Counted from the stretch's first letter, positions 46,719 through 59,587 are shown. The stretch: DNA of 64,000 nt from Ephemerocybe angulata (GCA_013368325.1 JAACJK010000012.1:1-64000); one strand, 5' to 3'. The notes: a model not told the origin generated them from the letters alone. Numbers and translations are program-made.

Positions 46719-49362
46719 ATGCCAACCCCCGGCTCGCACCGCGGCCTCACCCCCTCCTCCTCCTTCCAAACCTTCGTAACAGCCCACTCAAACGACTCCT
46801 TCGCCACCGCCCCCGGAATCGATACCCCCAGCATATACTCGCACGACCTACCTCAGCCTGGCGATATAGACGACGTACAAGTACTAGACGTAGATGTGAA
46901 GGGCTTAGCGGACGTCGACGAGTCGCAGATCGACCCGAGGCTCGAGCTTGCGAATTCCGCGAGGCCGACGGAGGAGGAATTAGATGAGAGTTTGGTGACG
47001 ACACTTTCGAGGACGGTGTCGCGGTTGAGCAGTGCTACTACTACCAATAAGAGTTGGGGTAATGGTATTGGCGCTGGAGATGCGGCGGAGAAACAGCCTG
47101 GGGAAAGGACTGGAGGGATGGAGGAGGAACCGTTATACGTACGTACGCTAGATCATCGGCGCTTGGATACACATTTACATATGGAAGTCAATAGATCGAG
47201 TTCAAACCTGGCGACACACGCAACCCTATCAACTACTCTCGGAGGAAGAAATGGGCTATAACCTGCATCGCATGTTCATCGTCCTTCCTCTCCTGTACGC
47301 ACTGTCTCCCTCCCTCCCTCCCATCCCTCCTCAACCTTCCCCTCAACCTACCTAATCTGTGTCTTTTTGGCAGCCATAACAGTCTCCTCATACAACATGG
47401 GCTTCAGCTCCATGACGCGCGACCTCAACGCAACGACCTTCCAAGCTACAATCGGCCTGAGCCTCTTCACGCTCGGCTTCGGCGTCGTACCCATGATCAC
47501 CGCCGCCTTCAGTGAAGAGTTTGGGAGACGGCCGTTGTATATCGTGAGTATGGTTGGGTTTGCTGTTATGTATGTTATGGTCGCAGAGTGCGTATTCACT
47601 TTTTCTTCTTTCTTTCTTTTTCTTCTGGTTTTTTCTCCCTTTTTGCTCCCTTCTGTTTCGATCTTTTTTGGACGGCATTTAAGCGCCCGCCCGCGCACCC
47701 CAACTCATTGGCTTTTGATAGAGCGAACAATATACATACGGTCCAAATCGCGAGGTTCCTTCAAGGCGCGTTCGGGTCTACGGGAGCTACGATGGTCGGG
47801 GGCACGATCGCGGATATCTGGGGCCCTGAAGAGTGCGTGCGCCCGGATCACCGATCATCCTTTTAAATGGGCGCTAATCAACAGAACGATGACAGACGCG
47901 GGTTGCCGATGTCGCTGTTCACACTGGTAGCGGTGGGCGCGAACGGGTTCGGACCTGTCTTTGCGGGGTGGATAGAGTTGAATCAGAAGTTGGAGTGGAG
48001 GTGGATTCAGTGGGTGCAGCTTATGTGCGTCTACCATATTTCGCCCTCCCACTGCTTGCCCTGCTGTTGACGAGGTGACTGCTACGATTAGGATCTGCGG
48101 GGCGGTGCTTGTCGTCATACCGTTCATGGGAGAGACGCGCTCTTCGATCATCCTTGCCAAGATGGCGCGAATGCTGAGGAAAAAGACTGGGAATAAGCGG
48201 TATCGGGCGAGGGCGGAGGATGAGAGGGGGAGTATGCGGCGGTTGGTATGGATCTCGTGTACGAGACCTTTATGTGCGTTCCAATTTTATATGCCTGGTG
48301 TACTTTTTGGTTTTTCTCCTTGGTCTTGGATGGCATTCTAACTTTTACGTGGACGCAAGATTTACTTGCCACTGAGCCTATTGTCGGGAGTTTCAGCGTC
48401 AGTACGGCTACAGGCCGCTCTCTGATGCTAGCTGCGCTATGTTCCTGATGTTCATTTTCTGTGTAGCTATGGATTGGCTTTGCGTGGGGCGTGCTTTTCG
48501 TCATGGTCGAGTAAGCTCATCTTGAATAGATACTACACAACAACTCACTCTACCTCCCTAGATCCATCGGCTCCGTATTCCAAGACCTCCACGGCTTCAA
48601 CATCGGCCAAGTCGGCACCGTCTTTCTCACAGTAGTGTGAGCACCTCCCCTCCCACTCCAACGCCCCTCCAACTAATCACCTCGCCCACAGCATCGGCTG
48701 CTTCCTCGGCTTCTTCGCCAATCTCTACCAAGAACGCCTCTACCGAAAACACTTCCCCAGCCGCGGCATCGAGGCGCGGCTCTACCTCGCCTGCGCGGCG
48801 GGCGTGCTCTTCCCGGTGGGCATGATGATATACGCGTGGGCGTGCTTTCCGCATGTGCATTGGATGGGGCTTGCGGTTGGGATTACGGTGTTTATTTGGA
48901 GCACGTATGTTATCTATCTGAGCGTGTTTTCGTACTTGGCGGATTGGTGCGTGCTTCCTCTAGGCTTTGGGATTGAGGAGAGGTGTGTGGTGCTGATGTG
49001 GGTGTAGTTATGGACCGTTCGCATCTTCCGCGCTTGCTGGGCAAAGTCTCGCTCGTACGTCCTTCAGTCGTTGGCGAGAATGAATTTCTTACGCTCAAGA
49101 TGCTCGAAGGTAATCTTGGAGGCACGATCTTCCCGCTCTTCACACACCAGATGTATGCGGCCCTCAGCTACAAATGGGCGAATTTCCTCTTCGCATGTGT
49201 CGCGATCCTTCTTATGCCCATACCCTATGTGCGTATTCTAAGAGGTAGCAGGTCACTTCAAGTTTCTGACCCAAAGTATTTGCGTTCGTTCAGGTTTTGT
49301 TCTTCTACGGGCCAAAGATCAGGCAGAGGAGCAAGTTCTCGAGGAAAGTGACAGAAGGTTAG
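46719..49362 (+). CDS. Major facilitator transporter, DHA1 (drug:H+ antiporter) type, copy 1
   Basis: At least ten exons. A long cytosolic N-terminus (about 135 aa, MPTPGSHRGLTPSSSFQTF) precedes INYSRRKKWAITCIAC, the NxxxRKW signature before helix 1. Then TVSSYNMGFSSMTRDLNAT; FGVVPMITAAFSEEFGRRPL (motif A); IARFLQGAFGSTGATMVGG and TIADIWGPEERGLPMSLF; GPVFAGWIELN with RWIQWVQL; PFMGETRSSIIL; FVMVESIGSVFQDLHGFN; and CYGPFASSALAGQSLARNLL with GTIFPLFTHQMYAALSYKWA. It ends FFYGPKIRQRSKF. These are DHA1-family marks, a family exporting drugs, polyamines or toxins at the plasma membrane. Substrate unknown. A paralog lies tail to tail, 131 bp away. Confidence 0.8.
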
Positions 49363-49492
49363 CTACCGTCGTACGACTCGTGTTCTCCCGATAGATTCTA
49401 CCGAAACCTAATACCTAATCAAATCTATATCACAAATGAAGTTTATACCTGCATGTGTACATGCTTCGCCTTTTAATCGCCCAACTCATCAT

Positions 49493-51777
49493 CTAATCGT
49501 GGATGCATCGTTCACTCCGTTGACGTATCCGACGGCCAAGGAAGAACACAGTCTGCCATCCGCTCATCAGCCGCCCATCCTGCAGGTATATGTTGTATAA
49601 GAATTGAAGACGTACGATAGGTACTGGCGCCGAAAGCACCGCGAGACACGCATAAAGCGTATTCGCCCAAGTGAACCCAAGCTTGTCTGAAACTTTGAGC
49701 GTAAAAAGCGGGAAGACACCACCAAGAACGTTTCCTATTAAGCGAGTCAACGTCAACGCTTGGGTGCATAACAGAAAGGAGGAGTCACGCACTAAGAAGG
49801 CTCTGCCCTGCGAGGGCGGAGGAGGCGTATATCGTGTAGCAGTCGGCGAGGTACGTGAACACTGCGAGGTATATCGTGAATGTGGACCAGTAGTATATCT
49901 AGCAGTGGGGGGTAAAGATTTTGCACTCCGAAGGATGTGAGGGGAGGAGACGCACTGTCAAAGCAAAGCAGAGAAGCGCCCAGTGGATTTGAGGCTGGCA
50001 GAACCATGCAATCATAAACATGGATGCTGGGAAGGCAATACCCGCGATGCAGCACAGATACAAGCGCGCTTCGACGCTACGCTTGCCGATCTTTTTTCTG
50101 GGTAGACATGAGCATGGGGTCATAAAGGCGTGAAGGGTTTCCTACTTGTAGATTCTTTCTTGGAGAATGGTGGTGAAGAATCCGATGATCACTGCAATTC
50201 TAGAAACGATTATTAGCATGGAGTATATACACGGGGCTTGAGCTTACACCATAGTGACGTTAACAGTCCCGACCTGGCCAATAGAAAAGCCGTGGACTTC
50301 CCTGAAGACAGACGGCATCGATCTTGATCGGGAGTTCAGTCACGAACAATTATAGAAGAGGGGAAGCACCAACCCAATCATGCAATAGAAGATACCCCAT
50401 GCGAACGCCAGCCACGCCTGAAATTCAGAAGAATGTCAGTAGAGACAAACATGGATAGTTTCAAATGGCGTACGCACGCTAACGGCAAAGACTATCGGCT
50501 CTGAGAAGAGAAGAACTTTAAAGAGCGTCCATCATCAGCAACTTATCATCCATGACTTCGGTTCACCCACCTAGAGGTCGCGTCAATGAGACCCAGAGAA
50601 GGTCTCTGAACTTCTGTTTTTCCTGCCCAGTAACGGTTTCTTCAGATCCAAGGTCACTCGGGGAAAGACCGCGTTTCTTGATCATCTTCGCGCGCAAAAC
50701 AGACGCCCGTGTTTCCCTCATCGTGAAGGCAAACACCACTGTGTAGCATCCCGCAATTCTGACGAGCAGCAAGAAGAGTCAGTACAACTACATAGCGCAC
50801 CTCTGCATCTGAAGGGGACGAACATCAACGAGATCCACTGGATCCACTTCCATCCCAGTTTTGGGTTGGCTTCGATCCATCCAGCTGCAATAGTGCCGAC
50901 CCCTGTTCCTCCAAAGGCAGTTATACTGTAAATCGCCATAGGTATTCCACGGCTAGAGGGTGAGATTCAAAGCGTCAGTCACAACAATGGCGTCAATACT
51001 CCTCCGTATTGTGTTATAGTAAACCCACTCTTTCGCCTCCCAGATGTCAGCTATCGTCCCAGCCACCATTGTGGAGCCTGTCGAGCCCGCAGCACCCTGA
51101 ATAACTCTCGCAACTGCGACAACAGCGATGTTGGGAGCCCTGCAAATTTGGTATCAGCAGGCTGTGGGCCAAGTGGACCATGTAGAGATAGAGACGTACA
51201 GGGCCACCATGACGTACATAGCGAGGAAGACGATCACAGAGACCCAGTACATGGGTTGTCGCCCGAATTCCTCGCTAAAGGCAGACGTGAATAGGGGCGT
51301 CACTCCAAAGGCGACGACATATGTGGTAAGGCCGATAACTGCCTGCGAGGAGGTGCAGTTCAGATCCTTCATCATTGATTGATAACCCATTGTATATGAC
51401 GTCGTTGCAGCAGCTGAAGTGTCCATTGTTTCACTGTCAGTCTCTCTCTGCGCACTCTGAATCGGCTATGGTCGAGTAGACGCACAGACGAGCAATGTGA
51501 AGACGCATGCGACGGTTGTTATCGTCCATTTCTTCCGTTTTGAGTACTTCAAAGGGCAGGTATCGTTATCGAGCTGCATAGCAGCCTGGAGAGCTCGAGT
51601 CAGCCAAACATTTCAAGCCGAATAAAAAGGTAGTGGACGAACCTCATGCTCTGCTCTCGGTTCCTCGCACACGACGACATCGAGACAGTCCATCTTCGCT
51701 GCAATCGAGGTGGAAGTAGCAGGGGCCTCCTCCAGCCCCTTCTCAATGCTCGACATCAAGCTCGGTGTATCTGTCAT
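49493..51777 (-). CDS. Major facilitator transporter, DHA1 type, copy 2 (convergent with copy 1)
   Basis: Same family and intron-rich layout as copy 1. The start at 51777 opens MTDTPSLMSSIEKGLEEAPA. CPLKYSKRKKWTITTVACVF precedes helix 1. Then TSYTMGYQSMMKDLNCT; FGVTPLFTSAFSEEFGRQPM (motif A); ARVIQGAAGSTGSTMVAGT; RGIPMAIYSITAFGGTGVGT with WKWIQWISLM; RETRASVLRAKMIKKR; SIGQVGTVNVT; RSVEARLYLCCIAGIAFPAS; and LGGVFPLFTLKVSDKLGFTW. The last exon, after an intron from GTACGT, encodes VFFLGRRIRQRSERCIHD, which aligns with the end of copy 1. The N-terminus is shorter than in copy 1. Divergence is large, so the duplication is old. Confidence 0.8.
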
Positions 51778-53960
51778 CCGAGTCAGTGACTTGGGGGAGA
51801 GAGGTTGGATGCAAGGATGCAATTGTCATGAAAGGCTTTATAGGCCGAAATGCATGATCACAGAATGACTCGAAGCCATGTGGTAGAACCTGCCGAGGAA
51901 CCAAAGATATCAGGGAACAGGCTTTCGGGAACACGGCACGAAGGAGCTTTCGACGTGAAGGGCCAAAAATATAGGATTTAAGGGGCAAGGCATCTTCTCT
52001 GCGTCTGCAAGGACCGAAAACAGCGGGCCGGCGACACGGCATGATGTGTCAGTGGGTACCCTCTGCAGGTCAGTGTATATGAATGTCACTGTGGGCAGCT
52101 AGAGTATGCTCCAGTCCTGTGGAGAAAAGTTGTAAGCCAAAAGGAGATTAAATATCAAACTTCAGATCTTCAGAGCTTCAGAACACGCTCCCAATTTTCG
52201 GAAAGGCGCCGGAAGGAAGCACATGCCGGCCGGCAGCCGAAGGTCCTAGTCGGGAACGCGAATGTCACAGTCTCCTCTATGTGAAGAAATTTGTTTCCAG
52301 TGAGACAGAGTACTTGCCTGACCTTTGGCAAGAGAGGACGAAGGTGCAAGAGTACCGACATACTGCTTTTCGAAAGATCGACAGGATATCCCACTCGGAG
52401 CATGTATGTAGGGTTTTGCTTTGGTACGATTTCGATGAAGTGGATATGAAAGCGCATGGATACGGTCCTTGGAGAAGTAGCTAGGATGTGCCATGCTTGA
52501 GTACCTGAGTTCACCCAATTCAAGGACGCTGCTTCTTACCAAATTACGCCAAGTCGCAGTAGGATCGCGATTTGAGGACGAGATTCAGATGCTGTGTGAA
52601 CGCGGTTTTGAAGCCTGGAGAGGCGTTTGCGACGCGATGTAATTTGCATTGCCAGGAGCGAATCGCTCATTCTGAGAAGGTTAGATGACTTTCATTCCTG
52701 CTATTTCCCAACTCCAGTTCGGGGTCCGCCGTTGTGCAGGCAGATGGAGCTGAGAAGACTCGGTTTGCTGAGAGCTTCAATGCCAATGGAGACACGGATA
52801 CGTCCTGTCTTTCAAGTCGAAGTCTCGCCTTGCTAGATGGCGGTAGAGAGAATGCTTAGCTTGTGCTTGGCGTCTGAGAACCTCGGGCGCACGAGTGTAG
52901 GGGCAAGGCGGATCATTTCTGTGAGAAGGGCTTTGTCAGCGCTGGAGGGCACTTAGGCGCCCAATCCTACTTCGACGTTCTACTTGCTTTCAAGTCACTC
53001 TCAAGATGCCTAAGGTACTCAGAGTCAGCTTACACCCTCTACTTTAACCACGGAGGCTGCGTCCCTGGGGTTTCGTTGGTATTAATAATACGAGGGGATA
53101 CATAGGGACTAGTACGCAGCAAGCAAAGTGGCGTCTAACTGTCAATACCGTTGCCGAGAGGGTTAGATAATTGCGCCCTGGATCTCGCTGAATCTTCTCC
53201 TATGCTTGGTATTGAGATGATTGGGCAACCGATGTGCCTTAAATGCAGCGACGATGTCGGTTAGTGCCTGCTGGCGTCGAACTTGGTCGATCGTATGGTT
53301 TGCGACGGTGTGCAGACTGTCGCAAAGTCGGAGTCAATGTTGTCCGACTTGAAGGAGCCTCGGCATCGTCGCTCTATCGCCTTGAAAGCGGGGGCATGAG
53401 AGGAGGTGGTTGGAAGAGATTGTCAGGAACACGCAACCCCCGGCACATCAGATTCAAGAGCAGTGCACCATTCCGCAAACCACCGTAGGGAAAAGGAAAA
53501 ACACTAAGCGCCCAAGTATCCTGGGTGCGCAACCGTAACGAGATGCAACGCTCAATTCTACCGCAATCTAGGCCAACGGAGGCGCATGGTACCGTACACC
53601 CCTACAGACGAACTCGGCATGGCCCAGAGCGACTAGGTCTCGTCCCAAGTTCGAGGTGGTTCCACGACGTCGGGTAAGCAGGTATTTTCGAAATATATAA
53701 ACTCTTGGCACCTTTCCACCTTTCCACCATCCCACCCTTCCGCCCAGTAACAGCACCAACGAACTTTACAATTGAAGTCGTGAGACGCCGGCCGGCCTTC
53801 AGCTTCACCCTCCGGTAACTAAACGCCGCTTGATCGACTGCCACCACCATCAAGACCACCATCTTATCCGAATCGCGAACACCCCTACGACCGTTCACTG
53901 TAGTCCGTATATCGATGATACTTCGGAGAGTGCTATGGAGACTCATGTATCTGCAGTAAC
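51778..53960. other. 2.2 kb without a supported gene
   Basis: Short overlapping frames only (for example 52170-52542 on minus, 53243-53488 on plus), with no repeated or recognisable sequence. The last 250 bp must hold the HEM13 promoter: ATCACTT-like words are absent, but CCACCxxTCCACC pyrimidine stretches precede the start. Confidence 0.4.
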
Positions 53961-55088
53961 ATGGCTACTCCACAATGCGAACGGCCGATGCGCGAACGAG
54001 TCGAAGAGTACATCAACAAACTCCAAGACGAGATCGTCTCCGCTTTCGAAAAGCTCGACCCATCCTCCCCACCCTTCAAACGTGACTCATGGGTTCGCCC
54101 ACAGGGTGGCTCAGGGAGATCCTGCGTATTCGCATCCACAGCATCCTCCGACCTCGCTGCTTTGAATGGCGAACCAAGCCCTAACGCATCAGGGCAGCAG
54201 AGCATCCTGGAGAAAGCTGGTGTGAACATCAGCGTGGTCCATGGAAACCTCCCTCCAGCTGCGATAAAGCAAATGCGCGCTGACCACAGCAGCATGCCAC
54301 TCCCCGAGCGGGAGGAGGGCCTGCCATTCTTCGCTGCTGGCCTTAGCCTTGTCGTACACCCTCGCAACCCGCACGCACCGACCGTACACGCGAACTACCG
54401 TTACTTCGAAATCACCGAGCCCAAAGCATCCAGCAGCACCGAAGCGTCACAAGGAGAGGCAGAGAACGCTCAACCGAAGGTCCTCGCATGGTGGTTCGGC
54501 GGAGGTTCCGACCTCACCCCGTCCTACCTCTATGAGGAAGACGCCGTCCACTGGCACACCACCATCCGCGATGCATGCACCCCTCACGGCCCTCAGCTCT
54601 ACCCCACCTTCAAGAAGTGGTGCGATGAGTACTTCTACATCCCTCATCGCGGGGAGACGCGCGGCATCGGCGGTGTGTTCTTCGATGATCTCAACTCGGG
54701 TCCTCATGCGCGATTCCCGGGTGCTGCGGAGGGCGAGGAACCTAAACGCCCGCGAACCCCAAACGAGTGCTTTGCGTTCGCGCAGAGCCTTGGGAACGCT
54801 TTCGTCCCCTCATACCTCCCCATCCTCTCCAAACGCCATAGCCTCAACTACAGCCCTGCTGAACGCCGCTGGCAGCTTCTCCGCCGTGGCCGCTATGTGG
54901 AGTTCAACCTCGTATACGACCGGGGGACGAAGTTCGGGCTTATGACCCCAGGAGCAAGGATCGAGAGTATTCTGATGAGTCTGCCGGAAACAGCAAGGTG
55001 GGAATACATGAGTGAGGTGGGTCAGGAAGAAGGAAGCGAAGAAGAGAAGGTTATGACAGTGCTCAAGGAACCCAGGGAATGGGTGTAG
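53961..55088 (+). CDS. HEM13: Coproporphyrinogen III oxidase (oxygen-dependent)
   Basis: Converts coproporphyrinogen III to protoporphyrinogen IX in heme synthesis by two oxidative decarboxylations. Single exon, 375 aa, normal length. Family blocks in order: RVEEYINKLQDEIVSAFEKL; WVRPQGGSGRSCVF; EKAGVNISVVHGNLPPAA; FFAAGLSLVVHPRNPHAPT; VHANYRYFE; WWFGGGSDLTPSYLYEED; DEYFYIPHRGETRGIGGVFF with DDL; NAFVPSYLPILSKRH; RRGRYVEFNLVYDRGTKFGL and ESILMSLPETARWEY. The HANYR, PHRGE and RGIGGxFFDDL signatures with the active-site His and Asp are intact. No targeting sequence, consistent with cytosolic fungal Hem13. Ala/Ser-rich insertions near residue 155 and 255 are unremarkable. Confidence 0.96.
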   Translation: MATPQCERPMRERVEEYINKLQDEIVSAFEKLDPSSPPFKRDSWVRPQGGSGRSCVFASTASSDLAALNGEPSPNASGQQSILEKAGVNISVVHGNLPPAAIKQMRADHSSMPLPEREEGLPFFAAGLSLVVHPRNPHAPTVHANYRYFEITEPKASSSTEASQGEAENAQPKVLAWWFGGGSDLTPSYLYEEDAVHWHTTIRDACTPHGPQLYPTFKKWCDEYFYIPHRGETRGIGGVFFDDLNSGPHARFPGAAEGEEPKRPRTPNECFAFAQSLGNAFVPSYLPILSKRHSLNYSPAERRWQLLRRGRYVEFNLVYDRGTKFGLMTPGARIESILMSLPETARWEYMSEVGQEEGSEEEKVMTVLKEPREWV

Positions 55089-55304
55089 GGAAGAGAAAGG
55101 AAAAACGAGCAGGATGGGGAAGAAAATATACCACCACTCAATGGATGTATTAATACAGGCAACGCCCAACATGGCTATCGATTCAGTGTAAGCTCGGGTT
55201 ACACAAACGAAGTAACGCAGCCTCTTATACTTGATTACTGATTAGATGACTTGAAGCCCACCAGGAAACGATCAGAGGTTATACAAGGCTGTATCGTGAA
55301 CTGT

Positions 55305-58300
55305 CTAACCCGTCCCAATCCCCGAAAGCCACCGTAACGTTCGCACCGCGACAAACCTCGCTTTTTGGTACATCACCTGCCGCCATGTTGGATCGTAAGG
55401 AAGCGCAGGCTCCGGCAGGGCTTCTTCCAGCTCAGGAAACTTCTTGCAAGTCTGCAAATGCAATGCCATAATATCGGTGAGCATGGAGTCGTGAGGCGAA
55501 TCGGAAAAACGCACCGGAAGCTCACGAAGACGAGAGAGTATGGCAGCAAGTGTTGTATATTGCCACCGTTGGACAGCAGTGGACACTTCTTCAGCCACTG
55601 AGCTCGATTCCATGTCTTTGCACTGGGTTCAAGGTTAGACATCATAGTAAGCTTTTGACGAATTGGACCTACCTTTGGGGCGATAATATCAAAAAGTATA
55701 CCCCCAAGGGCGTTACTCAGGTTGAGAAGGCGGAGCTCCAGCTCTTCCTGAGACCCTTCAAATGATTTCCCTCCTGGAGATCCCTGGTGATGTTGGTACG
55801 CATTCAATTTACTCCATCCCCCAGAGCGTGTAAATTCCGCCAACAGCGAAAACGCAGCGGTGACGTCTTCGTTGGTTTGGAGACCATAGCCATAATTACC
55901 AAGGAAATGAGATACGACGTTTTCGAAGGCATCTATGAGCATGGGCATATGCCGACCTAATGAACAACATCAAAGTTAAAACAGTAATAAGTACGGCGTT
56001 TGAAGTCCTGACACGCACCGGTGATAGGATCCTGTCGAGAAATATTCTCTAAGACCTTGTGAAGAACGAATGTATACAGCCTTTTCGTCGTGACATACAG
56101 CTCCTTTGCTCTCAGCTCACTCTCCAAAAAGTCTTTTAGAGACTTGTGATAGTGTTGCAACCTCCCTGATTCTTCGTCACAATATAAGACCGATCTCAAG
56201 TCGGAGAGAACCAGTTTGTGCGTTTTCTCCGGATACCCAAGTATCAAGTCCACAACTCCTAGATCGTTCGACAAGGGGTTCCTCCATCCAATGCCTTGGT
56301 AACACAGCAGAAGGAATAGAAAGTCTTCAGGTTCGTTCGTATCAATCTTCGCGTACGCCGCTTTCGCAGGGGATAGAATGTTGGTGTATAGAACGTCGAG
56401 CATCGCGAAAGGGGCAGCTCGTTGGCCTGGTGCAGGTTTCCAGGTAAGGACCACGCGAAGCCTGTCGACAGGAGAGCTTGGGCGTTCCGAGATATACTTG
56501 ACTACCGTGGTTGCGTATATGAATTGGCCAGACGCGGCCTTGACGATGGCCGCAATATCCTCCTCCGTGGGCCATGCTCCAGGTGGTTGAGCACGAGGGT
56601 CCCCACTGCGCAGGCCGATTTCGTGCAGCTTCTTGATCAGGAAACGACGGATGTCCGCGCTGGCGTCGTATTTGTCACTCAGTGCGATGTGATATGCTAA
56701 GCCGGCGAGTGGTCCTTCAAGAGCGTTCCGAATGGCCCATTCCGGTCGACTGGCGATGAAAATACGAAAAGGGGTGTCTTCGTCCAAGAATATTTTTTTG
56801 ATAGCGTTCAGTAGTTTCGTCTGGTCTTTCGTCTGGTCTTTCGCAACCGGGCCCTGGCATTCATCGAGGCCATCGATGAGCATCGCGTAAGGGAAATTTC
56901 GGGCATCCCCATCTGCATGCTTCGCCAGGAAAGCCTTGACCGGCTCAGCAACAAGGGCGGTAACCTGTGCAAAAACCGACTTCTTGAATATCTTTGGGTC
57001 GTGGATTGCAGCGTCTCCAATGAGCCTGCGTAGTGTGGGGTGTTTGAGGCCAAGTTGGTACGCCATGGTCGGTATCACCCCGGTGAGGGAGTTTCTCGTC
57101 TTGTCGGCAGTATAAAAGAAGAAGGCGGATGCCAGGATACCCATTGATAAACAGCGCTCAGCGATTGTCTGCTGTAGTGCCGACTTCCCTGCACCGGCGG
57201 CACCAGTCATACAGAGGAGCCTCGTTGGCGCTTCGCGATCCGTGATCCAGTTCATCACCTCCTCAATTACCTCCAACCGAGTGCCTTCATCGCATTTGGG
57301 TGCGTCGAAGCGAGCCTCTGCGTCGTACAGTGCGTTGGGGGATGTAAGCTTGACTAGATCATCCCATCCTCGTTCCCAATCGAGGGTTGACGCTCCTCGC
57401 TGAGGCGCTTCGTGATACGAAAAGTTCTCGAGATGGAAATTATGCGAGTATGGAAAGAAGGATGGTGTCTGCTGAGGGAATGGCCGGCTAGTGTGGTCGG
57501 CACGTGTCACAGATCGGGGGTGGTACGCGACCGAGGGTTGGTTGTGGTAGAGGTAATCTGAAGGAGCTTGCTGCAAATGCTGAGCGTGCCTGTATTGGTG
57601 CGGGATGCTTGGGTCACCGTTTGACGTCGACATGTAGTGCAGGACGTGAGGTGGGCGTCGAGGGAATGGCGCGCTTCTGTGACTATTTCGTGGATCATAG
57701 TAGGGCTCGCCGTCCGAGGTAGCCAGCGGTGGTGGTGCAGGGCCTGACGAGGACGATTGTACATGATAGGACTGGCTGGGTCCCGGCAGGCTTGGGTCGG
57801 ATGGCTGGTAAAAATACAGGGGTGAAGTGGAATGGCCTGGGATTGGCGCGAATATATCAGGAGGAGGTCCATGAGGAAGGGGTTCTGGCCATCCACTGGG
57901 GTCGGAGGAACCGGATCTCCCAACTCGAACGTGGGGTGTAGGAAGTGGGGTTACAGTCCTCGATGCATATTGATGACCGGTGTAGTGCGATGGTAATCTA
58001 GAGTTTGGAAGGCTGTCGCTGGATGGACCAGCACGGGCCTCGGGAGACGCTCTCGTCGACCTGATATAGACGATATTAGAGCTAAAGCAATGCAATTAAG
58101 AGGGTGGACTTACGAATACGGGACGTAATATGGCCCTGAGGTGGTAGGAGTCGAGCGGGGTCGATCGCATCGCGTGTCGCGGGGTACGTCCAAGAACGTG
58201 GAGTCGGTCGATGTCGACATCGATACCAATGTTGAACCTGTGCATCCCCCCGTGGTATCGTGGGCGCTTTGGTGAACTGGTCGAGAACTGCAAGGTTCGA

Positions 58301-58457
58301 TGTCGATCGCGGGCCCCCCTTGGAGATTAGGAGCTGAACGGGGTCGAGGTCGACCGTATGGTTTGCGAGAGGGCACAGCCAACGTCGATGAAGAGCTCTG
58401 GCCTCTCGCCGCATTCTCCGTGGTTCGTTTCTGGTGTTTCGGTCGGCAGGATGACAT
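55305..58457 (-). CDS. NACHT-type STAND NTPase (fungal NLR-like protein)
   Basis: Four exons give about 1000 aa. The start at 58457 (MSSCRPKHQKRTTENAA) leads through a GTAAGT...ATCAG intron into a 230-residue Pro/Ser/Tyr/His-rich, probably disordered region. NALYDAEARFDAPKCDEGTR precedes the NTPase: LLCMTGAAGAGKSALQQTIA (Walker A), FFFYTADKTRNSLTGVIPT, YAMLIDGLDECQ (Walker B, DGLDE), FRIFIASRPEW (sensor 1 Arg) and FIYATTVVKYI. Then a helical region with HKSLKDFLES, typical of fungal NACHT proteins. The C-terminus (after introns) holds ENVVSHFLGNYGYG, LLAEFTRSGGWSKLNAY and ELEEALPEPALPYDPTWR. No WD40, TPR or ankyrin repeats. Fungal NLR-like proteins act in self/non-self recognition; that role is inferred here. 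Confidence 0.8.
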
Positions 58458-58796
58458 GAGGGCCCCAACGGGAGGAGATGAAATGCAATCAGCAGCCTCA
58501 GCGCCCTGGTTCGAGGATGCTTAACAGCTTTCTTGCCTGCCCTCAGGGTCGTGGCAATTCGCCATCAGTCCTCGTGCTGTAAATAAAAAGATATTAGGCG
58601 CCCACTTCACACCCGTGCTGTTGCGAGTTACAAACAAGACTACGCTTAGAGCAAACGCACATGCTGACACAAAGGTCCTGGTCGATATGGAGCTCTAAAG
58701 TCTGTGAAGTTTTAAGGGGTGGTGGATGTAATAGCATTAATCTATGTAGAATGTTTATAGGCTGCTTGCATGCGATCGTGGTGAAACAACATATGA

Positions 58797-59587
58797 TCAC
58801 GACGATGGTTGAGCGGACTCTTCGACCTTGGGGATGACGTTGTTGTTTTCGAGAAGGGTTTCGAGCTCGCCTGATTGGTGCACTGTGGATGGACAATGAG
58901 TACCAGGTGCGGAAAGGTACATACGTGGAAGGAAGCGGTGAGAGGTGTGGATAAGCGGAAACGGGGGTAGGGTGGAATCACAGGTAAACAGAGAAACTGG
59001 CACTCACTCCCGAGCAGGATATCGCACCCGCCAACGAACTCGCCGTTGATGTAGATTTGGGGTACCGTGGGCCACTCCCTACATAAATGAGGAATTGTCA
59101 GCAAGGACGCCCATTTACGGCAGGAACCGAGCTTGAGGCATGTCTCGTCGCTGCAGATCCAGGGTGACCTGGGCCCAACTCCAGACTGGCACATGAAGAA
59201 CCCAGACACTCACGAAAACTCCTTGATCCCACTCCTCAACTCCGCGTCCGCCAGCACGTTGTACGTCTGCATCTTCTCCGCTGGGACACCATGCAGATCT
59301 AGCACTTGCACAACTGCCCTTGAGAAGCCGCACTGCGGTGCGTCGGGAGTTCCCTTCATGAATAATACGACAGGTGCTGCCTTGACGGCGTTTTGGATCG
59401 TCGCACGAGCCTCGGTGGTGAGAGTGCGGTATGCGAGAGCAAGCGCTGGTGTGGGGAGACGCAGGGATGTGGGGCGCGCCAAAGTGCGCAGCTAAAGTAT
59501 ACAGGAGTATTTCCAGTCAGTAATTGCTAAGGTTCGTAGGTTTTGGTACCCTGTACTTACAGAGGAGTTAAAGAGTGGCCTGAACAT
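58797..59587 (-). CDS. GRX5: Monothiol glutaredoxin Grx5, mitochondrial
   Basis: Iron-sulfur cluster transfer protein of the mitochondrial matrix. Exon 1 (MFRPLFNSS) continues into [20 protein letters not shown], a basic presequence. The core reads [39 protein letters not shown] with the single active-site Cys in [24 protein letters not shown] (TVP cis-proline loop and GG-CD glutathione-binding loop), and a C-terminal helix [11 protein letters not shown]. About 155 aa, four or five exons, normal length. All residues needed to bind glutathione and share a 2Fe-2S cluster are present. It lies between two NACHT-related genes, by chance as far as I can see. Confidence 0.95.
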
